Under the pieces are notes generated by a model, which worked only from the letters and a program-made list of their open reading frames with translations, did not search any database and was not told the DNA's origin. Positions 1-12,448 of a stretch of DNA of 64,000 bases are shown in pieces. Both the position numbers and the translations under genes were made by a program. Positions within the stretch are counted from its first letter, which is position 1; the number at the start of each line of letters is the position of its first letter. Source of the stretch: Anastatus disparis (Eukaryota; Arthropoda; Insecta; Hymenoptera; Eupelmidae); contig JAFFSR010000245.1 in assembly GCA_017163975.1 (NCBI GenBank), forward strand, positions 3,487,001 to 3,551,000, written 5' to 3'.

Positions 1-3000
1 CATGTCATGGAAGCTTGAATAAGAGACTCCGTTTACCTTTCAGCGAAATATTGGAAATTGTCATTGAAACATTCCAGTAGAAGGCTTCTGAAAGCTACCG
101 TAAACCTTTCAAGGAAGATTCCGTTAGAAGATTAATGAAACATTGCATCGAAACATTTCATGCAAGCTTTTTAGTAGACTCCGTTTTTCTTTCAGGAAAA
201 CGTTGAGAATTTTCACTAGAATATTACGATTTAAGTCTCCTGTAAAATTCCGTGAACCTTCCAAGAAAGATTACGTTGGAAGATTGATAAATCATTGCAC
301 CGAAAGATTTCATGGAAACTTGAATAGAAGACTCCGTTTACTTTTCAGCAAAACATTAAAAATTGTCATTTAAGCATTACAGTAAAAGGCTACTAAAGCA
401 TCCGTAAACTTTCTAAGGAAGATTCCGTTGAAAGATTGATGAATCATTGCACCGAAGGATTTCATGGAAGCTTTATAGGAGATGCTGTTTTTCTTTCGGG
501 GAAATATTAGGCATTTTAACTGGAATATACCAACTCAAGTCTCCTGGAAGATTCCGCAAACATTCCAAAGAAGATTCCCTTGGAAGATTAATGAATCATT
601 GCATCGGACGATTATATGGAAACTTGAATGAAAGACTCCGTTTACCTTTCAGCGAAATATTGGAAATTGTCATTAAAACATTCTAGTGGAAGGCTCCTGA
701 AAGCTTTTGTAAACCTTCCAAGGAAGATTCCGTTAGAAGATTAATAAATTATTGCTCGGAAAGATTTAATGGAATCTTTATAGGAGACTCCGTTTTCCTT
801 ATGGGGAAATGTTGGGAATTTTCACTGGAATATTCGAAATTAAGTCTCCTGAAGGATTCCATCAACAACCAAGACAGATTTCGATTTAAGATTGATGTAT
901 CATTGCACTAAAAGATTTCATGGATAGTTGGATGGAAGACTCCGTTTACCTTTCGTGGAAATGTTGGGAATTTTGACTAAAATATTTCGATTTAAGTCTC
1001 CTGTGAGATTCCGTGAACCTTTCAAGAAAGATTCCGTTGAAAGATTGATAAATCATTGCACCGAAAGATTTCATGGAAACTTGAATAAAAAACTCCGTTA
1101 ACATTTAAGCGAAAAATTAACAATTGTCATTAAAACATTCCAGTGAAGGGCTCCTGAAAACTTCCGTAAACCTTCCAAAGAAGATTCCGTTAGAAGATTG
1201 ATGAATCATTGCACCTAAAGATTTTATGGAAGCTTTATAGAAAACTCCGATGTCCTTCCAGGGAAATGTTGGGCATTTTCACTGGAATATTCCGTTTTAA
1301 GTCGTCTGGAGGATTTCGTAAACCTTCCAAAGAAGATTCCGTTGAAAGATTGATGGATCATTGCACTAGAAGATTTCATGGAAATTTAAATGAAAGACTC
1401 TTTTTACCTTTCATCGAAATATTGGAAATTGTCACTAAAACATTCCGATGAAAGGATTTTAAAAGCTTCCGTATCCTTCCAAGAAAGATTCTGTTACAAG
1501 ATTGATAGATTATTGCATCGAAAGAATTCATAGAAGTTTTAATGGAAGACTTCGTTTACCTTTAAGCGAAATATTAGAAATTGTCATTAAAACATTTCAG
1601 TGTAAGGTTTTGAGAAGCTTCCGTAAACCTTTCAAGGAAGATTCTGTTGGAAGATTGATGAATTATTGCATCGAAAGATTTCATAGAAGCTTTAATGGAA
1701 GACTTCGTTTATCTTTAAGCAAAATATTAGAAATTGTCATTGAAAAATTCCAGTGGAAGACTCCTAAAAGCTTCCGTAAACCTTTCAAGAATGATTACGT
1801 TGGCAGATTGATGAATCATTGCACCGGAGGATTTCATAGAAGCTTCATAGAAGACTCTGTTTTCCTTTTGGGGAAATATTGGGCATTTTTACTGAAATAT
1901 TCCGACTAAAGTCTCCTGGAAGATTCCGTAAACCTTTCAAAGAAGATTCCGTTGGAAGATTAATAAATCATTGCACCGGAAGATTACATGGAAACTTGAA
2001 TGAAAGACTCCGTTTACCTTCCAGCGAAATATTGAAAATAGTCATTGAAACATTTCAGTGGAAGGCTCCTAAAAGCTTCTGTAAACCTTTTAAGAATGAT
2101 TCTGTCGGATGATTGATAAATTATTGCATCGAAAGATTTCATAGAAGCTTTAATGTAAGACTTCGTTTATCTTAAAGCGAAATATAAGAAATTTTCATTG
2201 AAAAATTCCAGTAGAAGACTCCTAAAAGCTTCCGTAAACCTTTCAAGAAAGATTACGTTTGCAGATTGATAAATCATTGCACCGGAGGATTTCATAGAAG
2301 CTTGAATGGAAGACTCCGTTCACCTTTCAGCGAAATATTGGAAATAGTCATTGAAACATTCTAATGGAAGGCCTTTAAAAGCTTCCGCAAACCATTCAAG
2401 AAAGATTCTGTTGGATGATTGATAAATCATTGCATTGAAAGATTTCATGGAAGCTTTAATGGTAGACTTCGTTTACCTTTACGCGAAATATTGGAAATTG
2501 TCATTGGAACATTCCAGTGGAAGGCTCCTAAAAGCTTCTGTAAACCTTTCAAGAAAGATTACGTTTGCAGATTGATAAATCATTGCACCGGAGAATTTCA
2601 TAGAAGCTTGAATGGAAGACTCCGTTCACCTTTCAGCGAAATATTGGAAATAGTCATTGAAACATTCCAGTGGAAGGCCTTTAAAAGCTTCCGCAAACCA
2701 TTCAAGAAAGATTCTGTTGGATGATTGATAAATCATTGCATTGAAAGATTTCATGGAAGCTTTAATGGGAGACTTCGTTTACCTTTACGCGAAATATTGG
2801 AAATTGTCATTGGAACATTCCAGTGGAAGGCTCCTAAAAGCTTCCGTAAACCTCCCAAGAAAGATATTGTTGGAAGATTGTTTAATCATTGCAACGAAAG
2901 ATGTCATGGAAGCTTGAATGGAAGACTCCGTTCACCTTTCAGCGAAATATTGGAAATAGTCATTGAAACATTCCAGTGGAAGGCCTTTTAAAGCTTCCGC

Positions 3001-6000
3001 AAACCTTTCAAGAAAGATTCTGTTGGATAATTGATAAATCATTGCATTTAAAGATTTCATGGAAGCTTTAATGGAAGACTTCGTTTACCTTTACGCAAAA
3101 TATTGGAAATTGTCATTGGAACATTTCAGCGGAAGGCTCCTAAAAGCTTCAGTAAACCTTCCAAGAAGGATACCGTTAGTTGATTGATGAATCATTGCAC
3201 CGAAAGATTTTATGGAAGCTTTATAGAAGACTTTGTTCTCCTTTCAGGAAAATGTTGGAAATTTTTACTGGGAGATTATGATCTAAGTCTCCTAAAAGCT
3301 TCTGTAAACCTTTCAAGAATGATTCTGTCGGATGATTGATAAATTATTGCATCGAAAGATTTCATAGAAGCTTTAATGGAAGACTTCGTTCATCTTAAAG
3401 CGAAATATAAGAAATTGTCATTGAAAAATTCCAGAGGAAGACTCCTAAAAGCTTCCGTAAACCTTTCAAGAAAGATTACGTTTGCAGATTGATAAATCAT
3501 TGCACCGGAGGATTTCATAGAAGCTTGAATGGAAGACTCCGTTCACCTTTCAGCGAAATATTGGAAATAGTCATTGAAACATTTCAGTGGAAGGCTCCTA
3601 AAAGCTTCTGTAAACCTTTCAAGAATGATTCTGTCAGATGATTGATAAATTATTGCATCGAAAGATTTCATAGAAGCTTTAATGGAAGACTTCGTTTACC
3701 TTTAAGCGAAATATTAGAAATTGTCATTAAAACATTTCAGTGTAAGGTTTTTAGAAGCTTCCGTAAACCTTTCAAGGAAGATTCTGTTGGAAGATTGATG
3801 AATTATTGCATCGAAAGATTTCATAGAAGCTTTAATGGAAGACTTTGTTTATCTTTAAGCAAAATATTAGAAATTGTCATTAAAAAATTCCAGTGGAAGA
3901 CTCCTAAAAGCTTCCGTAAACCTTTCCAGAATGATTCCGTTGGCAGATTGATGAATCATTGCACCGGAGGATTTCATAGAAGCTTCATAGAAGACTCTGT
4001 TTTCCTTTTGGGGAAATATTGGGCATTTTTACTGAAATATTCCGACTGAAGTCTCCTGGAAGATTCCGTGAACCTTTCAAAGAAGATTCCGTTGGAAGAT
4101 TGATAAATCATTGCACCGGAAGATTACATGGAAACTTGAATGAAAGACTCCGTTTACCTTCCAGCGAAATATTGGAAATAGTCATTGAAACATTTCAGTG
4201 GAAGGCTCCTAAAAGCTTCTGTGAACCTTTCAAGAATGATTCTGTCGGATGATTGATAAATTATTGCATTGAAAGATTTCATAAAAGCTTTAATGAAAGA
4301 CTTCGTTTATCTGAAAGCGAAATATAAGAAATTGTCATTGAAAAATTCCAGTGAAAGACTCCTAAAAGCTTCCGTAAACCTTTCAAGAAAGATTACGTTT
4401 GCAGATTGATAAATCATTGCACCGGAGGATTTCATAGAAGCTTGAATGGAAGACTCCGTTCACCTTTCAGCGAAATATTGGAAATAGTCATTGAAACATT
4501 CCAGTGGAAGGCCTTTAAAAGCTTCCGCAAACCTTTCAAGAAAGATTCTGTTGGATGATTGATAAATCATTGCATTGGAAGATTTCATGGAAGCTTTAAT
4601 GGGAGACTTCGTTTACCTTTACGCGAAATATTGGAAATTGTCATTGGAACATTCCAGTGGAAGGCTCCTAAAAGCTTCCGTAAACCTCCCAAGAAAGATA
4701 TTGTTGCAAGATTGTTTAATCATTGCAACGAAAGATGTCATGGAAGCTTGAATGGAAGACTCCGTTCACCTTTCAGCGAAATATTGGAAATAGTCATTAA
4801 AACATTCCAGTGGAAGGCCTTTAAAAGCTTCCGCAAACCTTTCAAGAAAGATTCTGTTGGATAATTGATAAATCATGGCATCGAAAGATTTGATAGAAGC
4901 TTTAATGGGAGACTTCGTTTTCCTTTAGGCGAAATTTTAGAAATTGTCATTGAAACATTCTAGTGGAAGGCTCCTAAATGCTTACGTAAACCTTCCAAGA
5001 AAGACATTGTTGGAAGATTGTTTAATCATTGCAACAAAAGATGTCATGGAAGCTTGAATGGAAGACTCCGTTCACCTTTCAGCGAAATATTGGAAATAGT
5101 CATTGAAACATTCCAGTGAAAGGCCTTTTAAAGCTTCCGCAAACCTTTCAAGAAAGATTCTGTTGGATAATTGATAAATCATTGCATTGAAAGATTTCAT
5201 GGAAGCTTTAATGGAAGACTTCGTTTATCTTAAAGCGAAATATAAGAAATTGTCATTGAAAAATTCCAGTGGAAGACTCCTAAAAGCTTCCGTAAACCTT
5301 TCAAGAAAGATTACGTTTGCAGATTGATAAATCATTGCACCGGAGGATTTCATAGAAGCTTGAATGGAAGACTCCGTTCACCTTTCAGCGAAATATTGGA
5401 AATAGTCATTGAAACATTCCAGTGGAAGGCCTTTAAAAGCTTCCGCAAACCTTTCAAGAAAGATTCTGTTGGATGATTGATAAATCATTGCATTGAAAGA
5501 TTTCATGGAAGCTTTAATGGGAGACTTCGTTTACCTTTACGCAAAATATTGGAAATTGTCATTGGAACATTTCAGCGGAAGGCTCCTAAAAGCTTCCGTA
5601 AACCTTCCAGAAGGATACCGTTAGTTGATTGATGAATCATTGCACCGAAAGATTTTATGGAAGCTTTATAGAAGACTTTGTTCTCCTTTCAGGGAAATGT
5701 TGGAAATAGTCATTGAAACATTCCAGTGGAAGGCCTTTAAAAGCTTCCGCAAACCTTTCAAGAACGATTCTGTTGGATGATTGATAAATCATTGCATTGA
5801 AAGATTTCATGGAAGCTTCAATGGGAGACTTCGTTTACCTTTACGCGAAATATTGGAAATTGTCATTGGAACATTCCAGTGGAAGGCTCCTAAAAGCTTC
5901 CGTAAACCTCCCAAGAAAGATATTGTTGCAAGATTGTTTAATCATTGCAACGAAAGATGTCATGGAAGCTTGAATGGAAGACTCCGTTCACCTTTCAGCG

Positions 6001-8640
6001 AAATATTGGAAATAGTCATTAAAACATTCCAGTGGAAGGCCTTTAAAAGCTTCCGCAAACCTTTCAAGAAAGATTCTGTTGGATAATTGATAAATCATGG
6101 CATCGAAAGATTTGATAGAAGCTTTAATGGGAGACTTCGTTTTCCTTTAAGCGAAATTTTAGAAATTGTCATTGAAACATTCTAGTGGAAGGCTCCTAAA
6201 AGCTTACGTAAACATTCCAAGAAAGACATTGTTGGAAGATTGTTTAATCATTGCACCGAAAGATGTCATGGAAGCTTGAATGGAAGACATCGTTCACCTT
6301 TCAGCGAAATATTGGAAATAGTCATTGAAACATTCCAGTGGAAGGCCTTTTAAAGCTTCTGCAAACCTTTCAAGAATGATTCTGTCGGATGATTGATAAA
6401 TTATTGCATCAAAAGATTTCATAGAAGCTTTAATGGAAGACTTCGTTTATCTTAAAGCGAAATATAAGAAATTGTCATTAAAAAATTCCAGTGGAAGACT
6501 CCTAAAAGCTTCCGTAAACCTTTCAAGAAAGATTACGTTTGCAGATTGATAAATCATTGCACCGGAGGATTTCATAGAAGCTTGAATGGAAGACTCCGTT
6601 CACCTTTCAGCGAAATATTGGAAATAGTCATTGAAACATTCCAGTAGAAGGCCTTTAAAAGCTTCCGCAAACCTTTCAAGAAAGATTCTGTTGGATGATT
6701 GATAAATCATTGCATTGAAAGATTTCATGGAAGCTTTAATGGGAGACTTCGTTTACCTTTACGCAAAATATTGGAAATTGTCATTGGAACATTCCAGTGG
6801 AAGGCTCCTAAAAGCTTCCGTAAACCTCCCAAGAAAGATATTGTTGGAAGATTGTTTAATCATTGCAACGAAAGATGTCATGGAAGCTTGAATGGAAGAC
6901 TCCGTTCACCTTTCAGCGAAATATTGGAAATAGTCATTGAAACATTCCAGTGGAAGGCCTTTAAAAGCTTCCGCAAACCTTTCAAGAAAGATTCTGTTGG
7001 ATAATTGATAAATCATGGCATCGAAAGATTTGATAGAAGCTTTAATGGAAGACTCCGTTTTCCTTCAAGCGAAATATTAGAAATTGTCATTGAAACATTC
7101 TAGTGGAAGGCTCCTAAAAGCTTCCGTAAACCTTCCAAGAAAGACATTGTTGGAAGATTGTTTAATCATTGCAACGAAAGATGTCATGGAAGCTCGAATG
7201 GAAGACTCTGTTCACCTTTCAGCGAAATATTGGAAATAGTCATTGAAACATTCCAGTGGAAGGCCTTTCAAAGCTTCCGCAAACCTTTCAAGAAAGATTC
7301 TGTTGGATAATTGATAAATCATTGCATTGAAAGATTTCATGGAAGCTTTAATGGAAGACTTCGTTTACCTTTACGCAAAATATTGGAAATTGTCATTGGA
7401 ACATTTCAGCGGAAGGCTCCTAAAAGCTTCCGTAAACCTTCCAAGAAGGATACCGTTAGTTGATTGATGAATCATTGCACCGAAAGATTTTATGGAAGCT
7501 TTATAGAAGACTTTGTTCTCCTTTCAGGAAAATGTTAGAAATTTATACTGGAAGATTATGATCTAAGTCTCTTGGAAGATTCTGGAAACCTTCCAAGAAA
7601 GATTACGTTGGAAGATTGATCGATCATTGCATTGAAAGATTTTATGGAAGCTTGAATGGAAGACTCCGTTTTCCTCTCAGCAAAACATTGGAAATTGTCA
7701 TTAAAACGTCCCGGTGGAAAGCTCCTGAACGCTTCCGTATACCTTTCAAAGAAGATTCCGTTGGAAGATTAATGAATTATTGCACCGGAAGAATTCACGG
7801 GAGCTTTATAGAAGACTCTGATTTTCTTGCGTGGAAATATTGGGCATTTTTACTGGAATATTCCGACTTAAGTCTCCTGGAAGATTCCGTAAACCTTCCA
7901 AAGAAGATTCCGTTGGGGGATTGGTGAATGATTGCACCGGGAGATTACATGGAAACTTGAATGAAAGACTCCGTTTACCTTAAAGGGAAATATTGGAAAT
8001 TGTCATCGAAACATTCTCGTGGAATGCTTCCGAAAGCTTCCGTCAACCTTCCAAAGAAGATACCATTGAAAGATTGTTTAATTATTGCACCGGAAGATGT
8101 AATGGAAGCTTGAATGGAAGACTCTGTTTTTTTTTCGGGGAAATATTGGGCATTTTCACTGGAATATTTCGACATAAATCTCCTGGAAGATTCCATAAAC
8201 CTTTCAAGGAAGATTCTGTTGAAAGATTGATGAATAATTGTTTACTTCCGGTTACCTTTCAGCGAAACATTGTAAATTGTCATTGAAACATTTCAGTTTA
8301 AAGCTCCAGAAAGCTTCCGTAAACCTTCCAAGGATGATTCCGTTGGAAGATGGATTAATTGTTGCACCGAAAGATTTCATGGAAAGTTTATAGAATACTC
8401 TGTTTTTTTCGGGGAAATATTGGGCATTGTCACTGGAATATTCCGACTTAAGTCTCCTAGAAGTTTTCGTAAACCTTCCAAAGAAGATTCCGTTGGAAGA
8501 TTGATGAAGCATTGCACCGGAAGAATACATACAGAAATATTTCGACTGAAACATTGGGGCTGAAGGCTTTTGTAAACATTCCATGGAAGATTTCATCAGT
8601 AGTTTAATCAGGGATTATTATTTTGAATGGATGTATAACG
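1..8640. repeat. 153-bp tandem satellite array
   Basis: The same module recurs about every 153 bp from the window edge to about 8.6 kb, roughly 56 units, with a few 1-2 bp indels. Landmarks such as ATTGATAAATCATTGCA recur at 2418, 2571 and 2724. Each unit contains several internal copies of GGAAGMTT-like words (GGAAGATT, GGAAGCTT, GGAAGACT), so it probably grew from a shorter repeat. Because 153 is 51 codons, long open frames appear on the plus strand, but they are interrupted at random, change frame with indels and resemble no known protein. I treat them as artefacts. Units beyond about 7.9 kb are more diverged, as expected at an array edge. The array continues beyond the left end of the window. 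Confidence 0.93.
1480..4540. repeat. Higher-order duplication inside the 153-bp array
   Basis: The block from about 1.48 to 2.4 kb recurs nearly unchanged about 2140 bp further on (about 3.62-4.54 kb). Shared idiosyncrasies include a TTTTCCTTTTGGGGAAATATTGG variant unit (split here only by reading, at 1858 and 3998) and the same order of variants. 2140 is 14 units minus 2 bp, so the array has been amplified in multi-unit blocks, not only one unit at a time. Confidence 0.75.
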
Positions 8641-9016
8641 CACACTACACTAGCACTCATAAATATGGCTTAGCCTTGTTTATAAGTTAATAAAAAACAA
8701 TGTTAATGACGCTATAGCTACACCAAAAAGACATTTTTATAAAATTGAGATAATTGTTATGAAAATGAGGTATTTTTTTCAACGAAAATGACTTTATTGC
8801 AATGACAAAAAACAAGTCCTTATCCATTCAAATTTTTTATTATATCTAATGACGACATTTTCCCAATACATTACTTGACACACCAAAAGGCGTTTTAAAT
8901 AACGTCATTTAGTATGTTATGGATTAAGACAAAAAATGACGTCGTTTAGTATGTTAAATGTTAACGAAAAATTACGTCTTTTTTTAATAACAATAACGTC
9001 CTTTTTTATATAACTT
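8641..9016. repeat. Degenerate TGACGTC-containing repeats
   Basis: There is no gene here. The words AATGACG, AACGTCATT, TGACGTCG, TTACGTC and AACGTCC recur at uneven spacing. Two copies share the longer string CGTCATTTAGTATGTTA / CGTCGTTTAGTATGTTA near 8905 and 8941. The core resembles the self-complementary TGACGTCA, but copies are few and diverged. Confidence 0.5.
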
Positions 9017-10739
9017 CCCACATAGCATGAAATATTTTCGAAATATTTCTGAAATATTTCATTGAAAGATTCGGAATGGAACAGAAATATTGATATGAAA
9101 TGTTTCTGAAATATTGATATGTCCGCCTAGAAGATTGATTTAAAATATTTCATGTAATGTTTTTGTAACATTCTTTCATGATTTTGTGAAATATTAATTT
9201 GTAATATTGTTGAAAGATTGCAGCAACATTTGATCGAAAGATTTATGGAAGATTATGAATCTTTCAAGAAATGTTTCTAAAATATTTCTAAAATCTTTGA
9301 TGAAATATTGATTTGTATTATTGGTGAAAGATTCTATCAGATATTATTTTTGATTTTGTAAGAGTTGCATCTCAAACCATATTAGATACCTATACATTTA
9401 TTTGTTATTCAGAATTAAAGCGCTTATTTATTTGCCTCAAGAATTTTCGGTCTTATATACTAAACGAGAGAACGTCCCACCACTTTCGAGAGTTTGTCAA
9501 TCGCATTTACGATTACATGAAAATATAATCAAGTAGCCACCTGCTGGCAAGATGGAAAAATTACTACGCACGCAAGATAACTACAAATATTTAGACAATA
9601 TTTCTCCAATATTTTACTGTTATATTCATAGATTTTTTGGAATACTTCATGAAATATTTCTGGAATATTACAGAAACATTTTATGAAATATTTCTTGAAA
9701 AATTTGCGCATTATTGATTTAAAATATTTTAAGAAATGGTGCAGTAATATTTCTTCAATATTTCAGTGTTATGTTTAAACATTTTTTCAAATACTTGATA
9801 AAATATTTTTTAAATATAACAAGAATATTTCATGACATGTTTTTTGAAAGATTTGAGAAATTTTAATTTGAAAATTTCAAGAAATAATGTAACAACTTAC
9901 TTGAATATTTCAGTGTTGGATTCAAAAATTTTTTGAAATAAAACATGAAATGTTCCAGCAATATTACAGAAATATTTCAATGAATTATTTAATATTCATA
10001 AACTGAAATATTTCAAAGAAATATTAGTTCATCACTTATTTAATATTTTACTGAAATATTTCATGAATAATTTAAGGAAGCTTCCAGTAAGCTTCCAATG
10101 AGGTATTTTATGAAAAATGTACAGAAGCTTTCAGTAAGCTTCCACTGAAATATTTCATGAACGACTTGCAGAAGACTCCTGATCGAGGACATATCCATCT
10201 CCCGGGAATTTTTCACTGGAATCTTCCTGGAAGCTTCCAATGTTTTTTCTGCAGTGAATTAAATCTTCCACGTTTTCTTCTAGGAAGCTTCTGGTATATT
10301 CTACTGAAATATTTAACGAAAAACTTACCGAAGCTTCCTGGAAGCTTCCACTAAAATATTTCAGGAATGATGTACGGAAGCTTCGAGTAAGCTTCCACTG
10401 AAATATTCCATGAAAGATTTACGGAGGCTTCCAGTAACTTTTCACTGAAATGTTTCATGAATAATTTAGGGAAGCTGTCGGTAAGCTTCCATTGAAATAT
10501 TCCATGAATAATTTACGGAAGCTTCCAGTAAGCTTCCACTGAAATATTTCCTGAAGGACTTACAGAGGCTTCCAGTGAGCTTCCACTGAAATATTCCATG
10601 AAAGACTTACGGAAGACTCCTGTTCGAGGACATCTTCCGGAAAGTTTACACTGGTAACTTTCTGAAAACTTCCAACCTTTCTTCCACATCTTCCGAGAAG
10701 CTTTCAGGAAGCTTCTAAGAAGCTTACATGCTGTGTGGG
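9017..10739. mobile_element. TIR-bounded element filled with palindromic minisatellites
   Basis: The stretch begins with CCCACATAGCATG (9017-9029) and ends with CATGCTGTGTGGG (10727-10739), an inverted repeat with one mismatch. The interior is almost entirely variations on two self-complementary decamers: GAAATATTTC on the left (9030-10080) and GGAAGCTTCC on the right (10075-10725). No transposase is visible and I could not define a target-site duplication. It reads as a non-autonomous DNA element whose body has been filled by satellite expansion. Alternatively, the inverted ends are themselves part of the array. Confidence 0.55.
10060..10620. repeat. 47-bp minisatellite with two palindromes per unit
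   Basis: Successive units starting GAATGATGTACGG, GAAAGATTTACGG and GAATAATTTAGGG lie 47 bp apart. Each carries GGAAGCTTCC (or a variant) followed by AGTAAGCTTCC and then GAAATATTTC-like sequence ending CAT. Both decamers are their own reverse complement, so single strands could form regularly spaced hairpins. The frame open at about 10157-10354 is an artefact of the array. Confidence 0.75.
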
Positions 10740-10759
10740 CTGTTTTTGCAAGTAAAAAG

Positions 10760-11095
10760 TACGCTTGTTCCTCTTAATTAAAGAGAAATCGAATTCGCAG
10801 GAGAAAAGTACTTTTCTCCCGCTTCTTTTTAGTGTAATTGATTTCAGCGGGCGTGAAGAACTTTTCGCCCTCTTATTTCGCAAGAAAAAGGTTCGTTCCT
10901 TCCGCTTAATTCAAGAGAAATTAAATTTTGCGGGGGAAAGTACTTTTCTCTTGCTTATTTTTAAGTAATTAATGTTGACGCGCGCAAAGAACTTTTCGCC
11001 CTATGAATTCGCAAGATAAGAGTACGCTTTTCCCGTTTATTTTTAGAGTAATTAATGTTGGCGGGCGTAAAGAACTTTTCTCTCTCTGAATTAGT
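10760..11095. repeat. Roughly 42-bp tandem repeat, AAGTACTTTTC / AAGAACTTTTCGCCC motif
   Basis: About eight degenerate half-units alternate between a GAAAAGTACTTTTCTC type and a GGGCGTAAAGAACTTTTCGCCC type. These are separated by AATTGATTT/AATTAATGTT and GCAAGA words. The spacing of equivalent words (near 10966 and 11049) is about 84 bp, twice the half-unit. AGTACT and GCGAAAAG...CTTTTCGC give local self-complementarity. No gene. Confidence 0.65.
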
Positions 11096-12179
11096 GGGAA
11101 AAACCAAAATCATTCACAATTATAAATTTCATTGGAATTCCAATTGGACTTTTTAAATGGGGTTATTTTAAACAAATTTGTCAGAATATTTATTTATACA
11201 TGTTGTTAAGTATCCTTGTTGACAAAATTCATATGAATTTTTATATGGATTTTGAATCTGAATTTTTCATATGAATTTTTCATTTTTTCAATATAGAAGG
11301 TAAAAGTACCCCTTAGAAACACTCGCATGAAATCTGACCCTCTAAGAAACACTATAATAAAATTTAAATAAAAAATAATTAAATGTTGATGTATTTGAAT
11401 AGAAAACATTGTAATTGTTTTATTTGATATTAATATATAGTAATTTTACAGAGCATTTATTGTTAAAAATACTAAAAAGTTTTTAAAAAATGTCAATTGC
11501 GCAAGTTTCAGAATGTGATGAAAAAAGTCAAAAGGGACTTCCATTCGCGAGAAAACAGATGATTTCAATCGTTAATTCTTTTAAAAATAATTGTTGATAA
11601 AAGTAATTTCCATGCTTAAATAAACGTTTTTTAACCATACTTTTAGTGTGTATAAAGATATTGCTTTTCAATTCAATATTTTTTAATAAAATAGGTGTTC
11701 CACTTGACGTACATATTATGTTTCAAATGCCCCTCATAGAAACAGTCCGTGTAAGTGTTTTGACTAAAGGGACATAGTTTTCACACACGCGTACCTTCTA
11801 GAAAGGCTTAGCATGCAATTATTTTAATGTGAAGTTTTCTTAATATTTCGGTAGTTATTAATAATTTATTTGTTTCTAAACGTGATAGAAAGTTAAATAG
11901 TATCAAATTTGCATCAAATATAAAAGTGAATAGACATGATTTTAGTTTCTTTATGCACTTAAAAAATTCCAACTCATACCTAACCTATAACTAATAAACA
12001 CATGGATCTGTAATTGATTATTTAACTAATTTTTATAAGTAATACTTGTATATTTATTTTTTACAGTTTTGATTCATAATATCTAAACAGAGGAAACAAT
12101 TAGTAAAAGGAAATATTATAAATAAAGTCAAAAAGGCAAATATTCAACGTGTGAAAAAAACTAAAATATAATAGATGGC
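11096..12179. other. No intact gene; left subterminal region of the pogo-like element
   Basis: About 1.1 kb of AT-rich sequence. Apart from the repeated YYTTAGAAAC-type motifs (11309-11806) and runs of GAATTTTTCATATGAATTTTT-like words near 11228-11280, I see no coding potential. The helix-turn-helix and first catalytic Asp expected upstream of a pogo transposase core are not recognisable here. Confidence 0.5.
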
Positions 12180-12448
12180 AGACATCTGAAACCTTTTTTA
12201 AATATATTACAAATGTGTTTTTTCCTTGGCTTAAAGACAACAATGTTGAATTTCCTGTTATACTCTATTTAGATTGCCATGCATTACACATCAATATTCC
12301 ACTTTTATTATTTTATAAAGAAAACAACATAGAATTAGTCATTTTGTATCCAAATGCAACACATATTATTCAAGCATTTGACATTTCTGTGTTTCATCCT
12401 TTTAGAGATCTTTGGAGGAAAATGGTACCAACGTGGAAAACAAATAAT
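12180..12448 (+). pseudogene. pogo/Tigger-type transposase, DDE_1 core, 5' fragment
   Basis: The frame reads TSETFFKYITNVFFPWLKD, then LYLDCHALHINIP, then LYPNATHIIQAFDISVFHP. This is the order seen in pogo-family DDE transposases: the second catalytic Asp lies in the LDxHxSH-like motif and the third in the HxxQxxD motif. The coding frame runs directly into the AATAA(T) duplication at the edge of the BEL/Pao insertion and resumes at 21361 in the same frame. The first Asp and the DNA-binding domain are missing upstream. The protein would cut and paste the host element at TA sites, but this copy is dead. The assignment to the DDE_1 clan rests on motif recognition. Confidence 0.8.

Noticed and set aside
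143..8596. Many plus-strand open frames of 70-135 codons with shared residues (FRKPFKEDSVGRLMNHC)
   Set aside because: They follow from a 153-bp repeat length divisible by three. Stops and frame changes are scattered among units and no start or domain is conserved.
9017..10740. A CRISPR-like array because of regularly spaced palindromic repeats
   Set aside because: The genome is eukaryotic, the spacers are themselves repeats and no cas genes exist.
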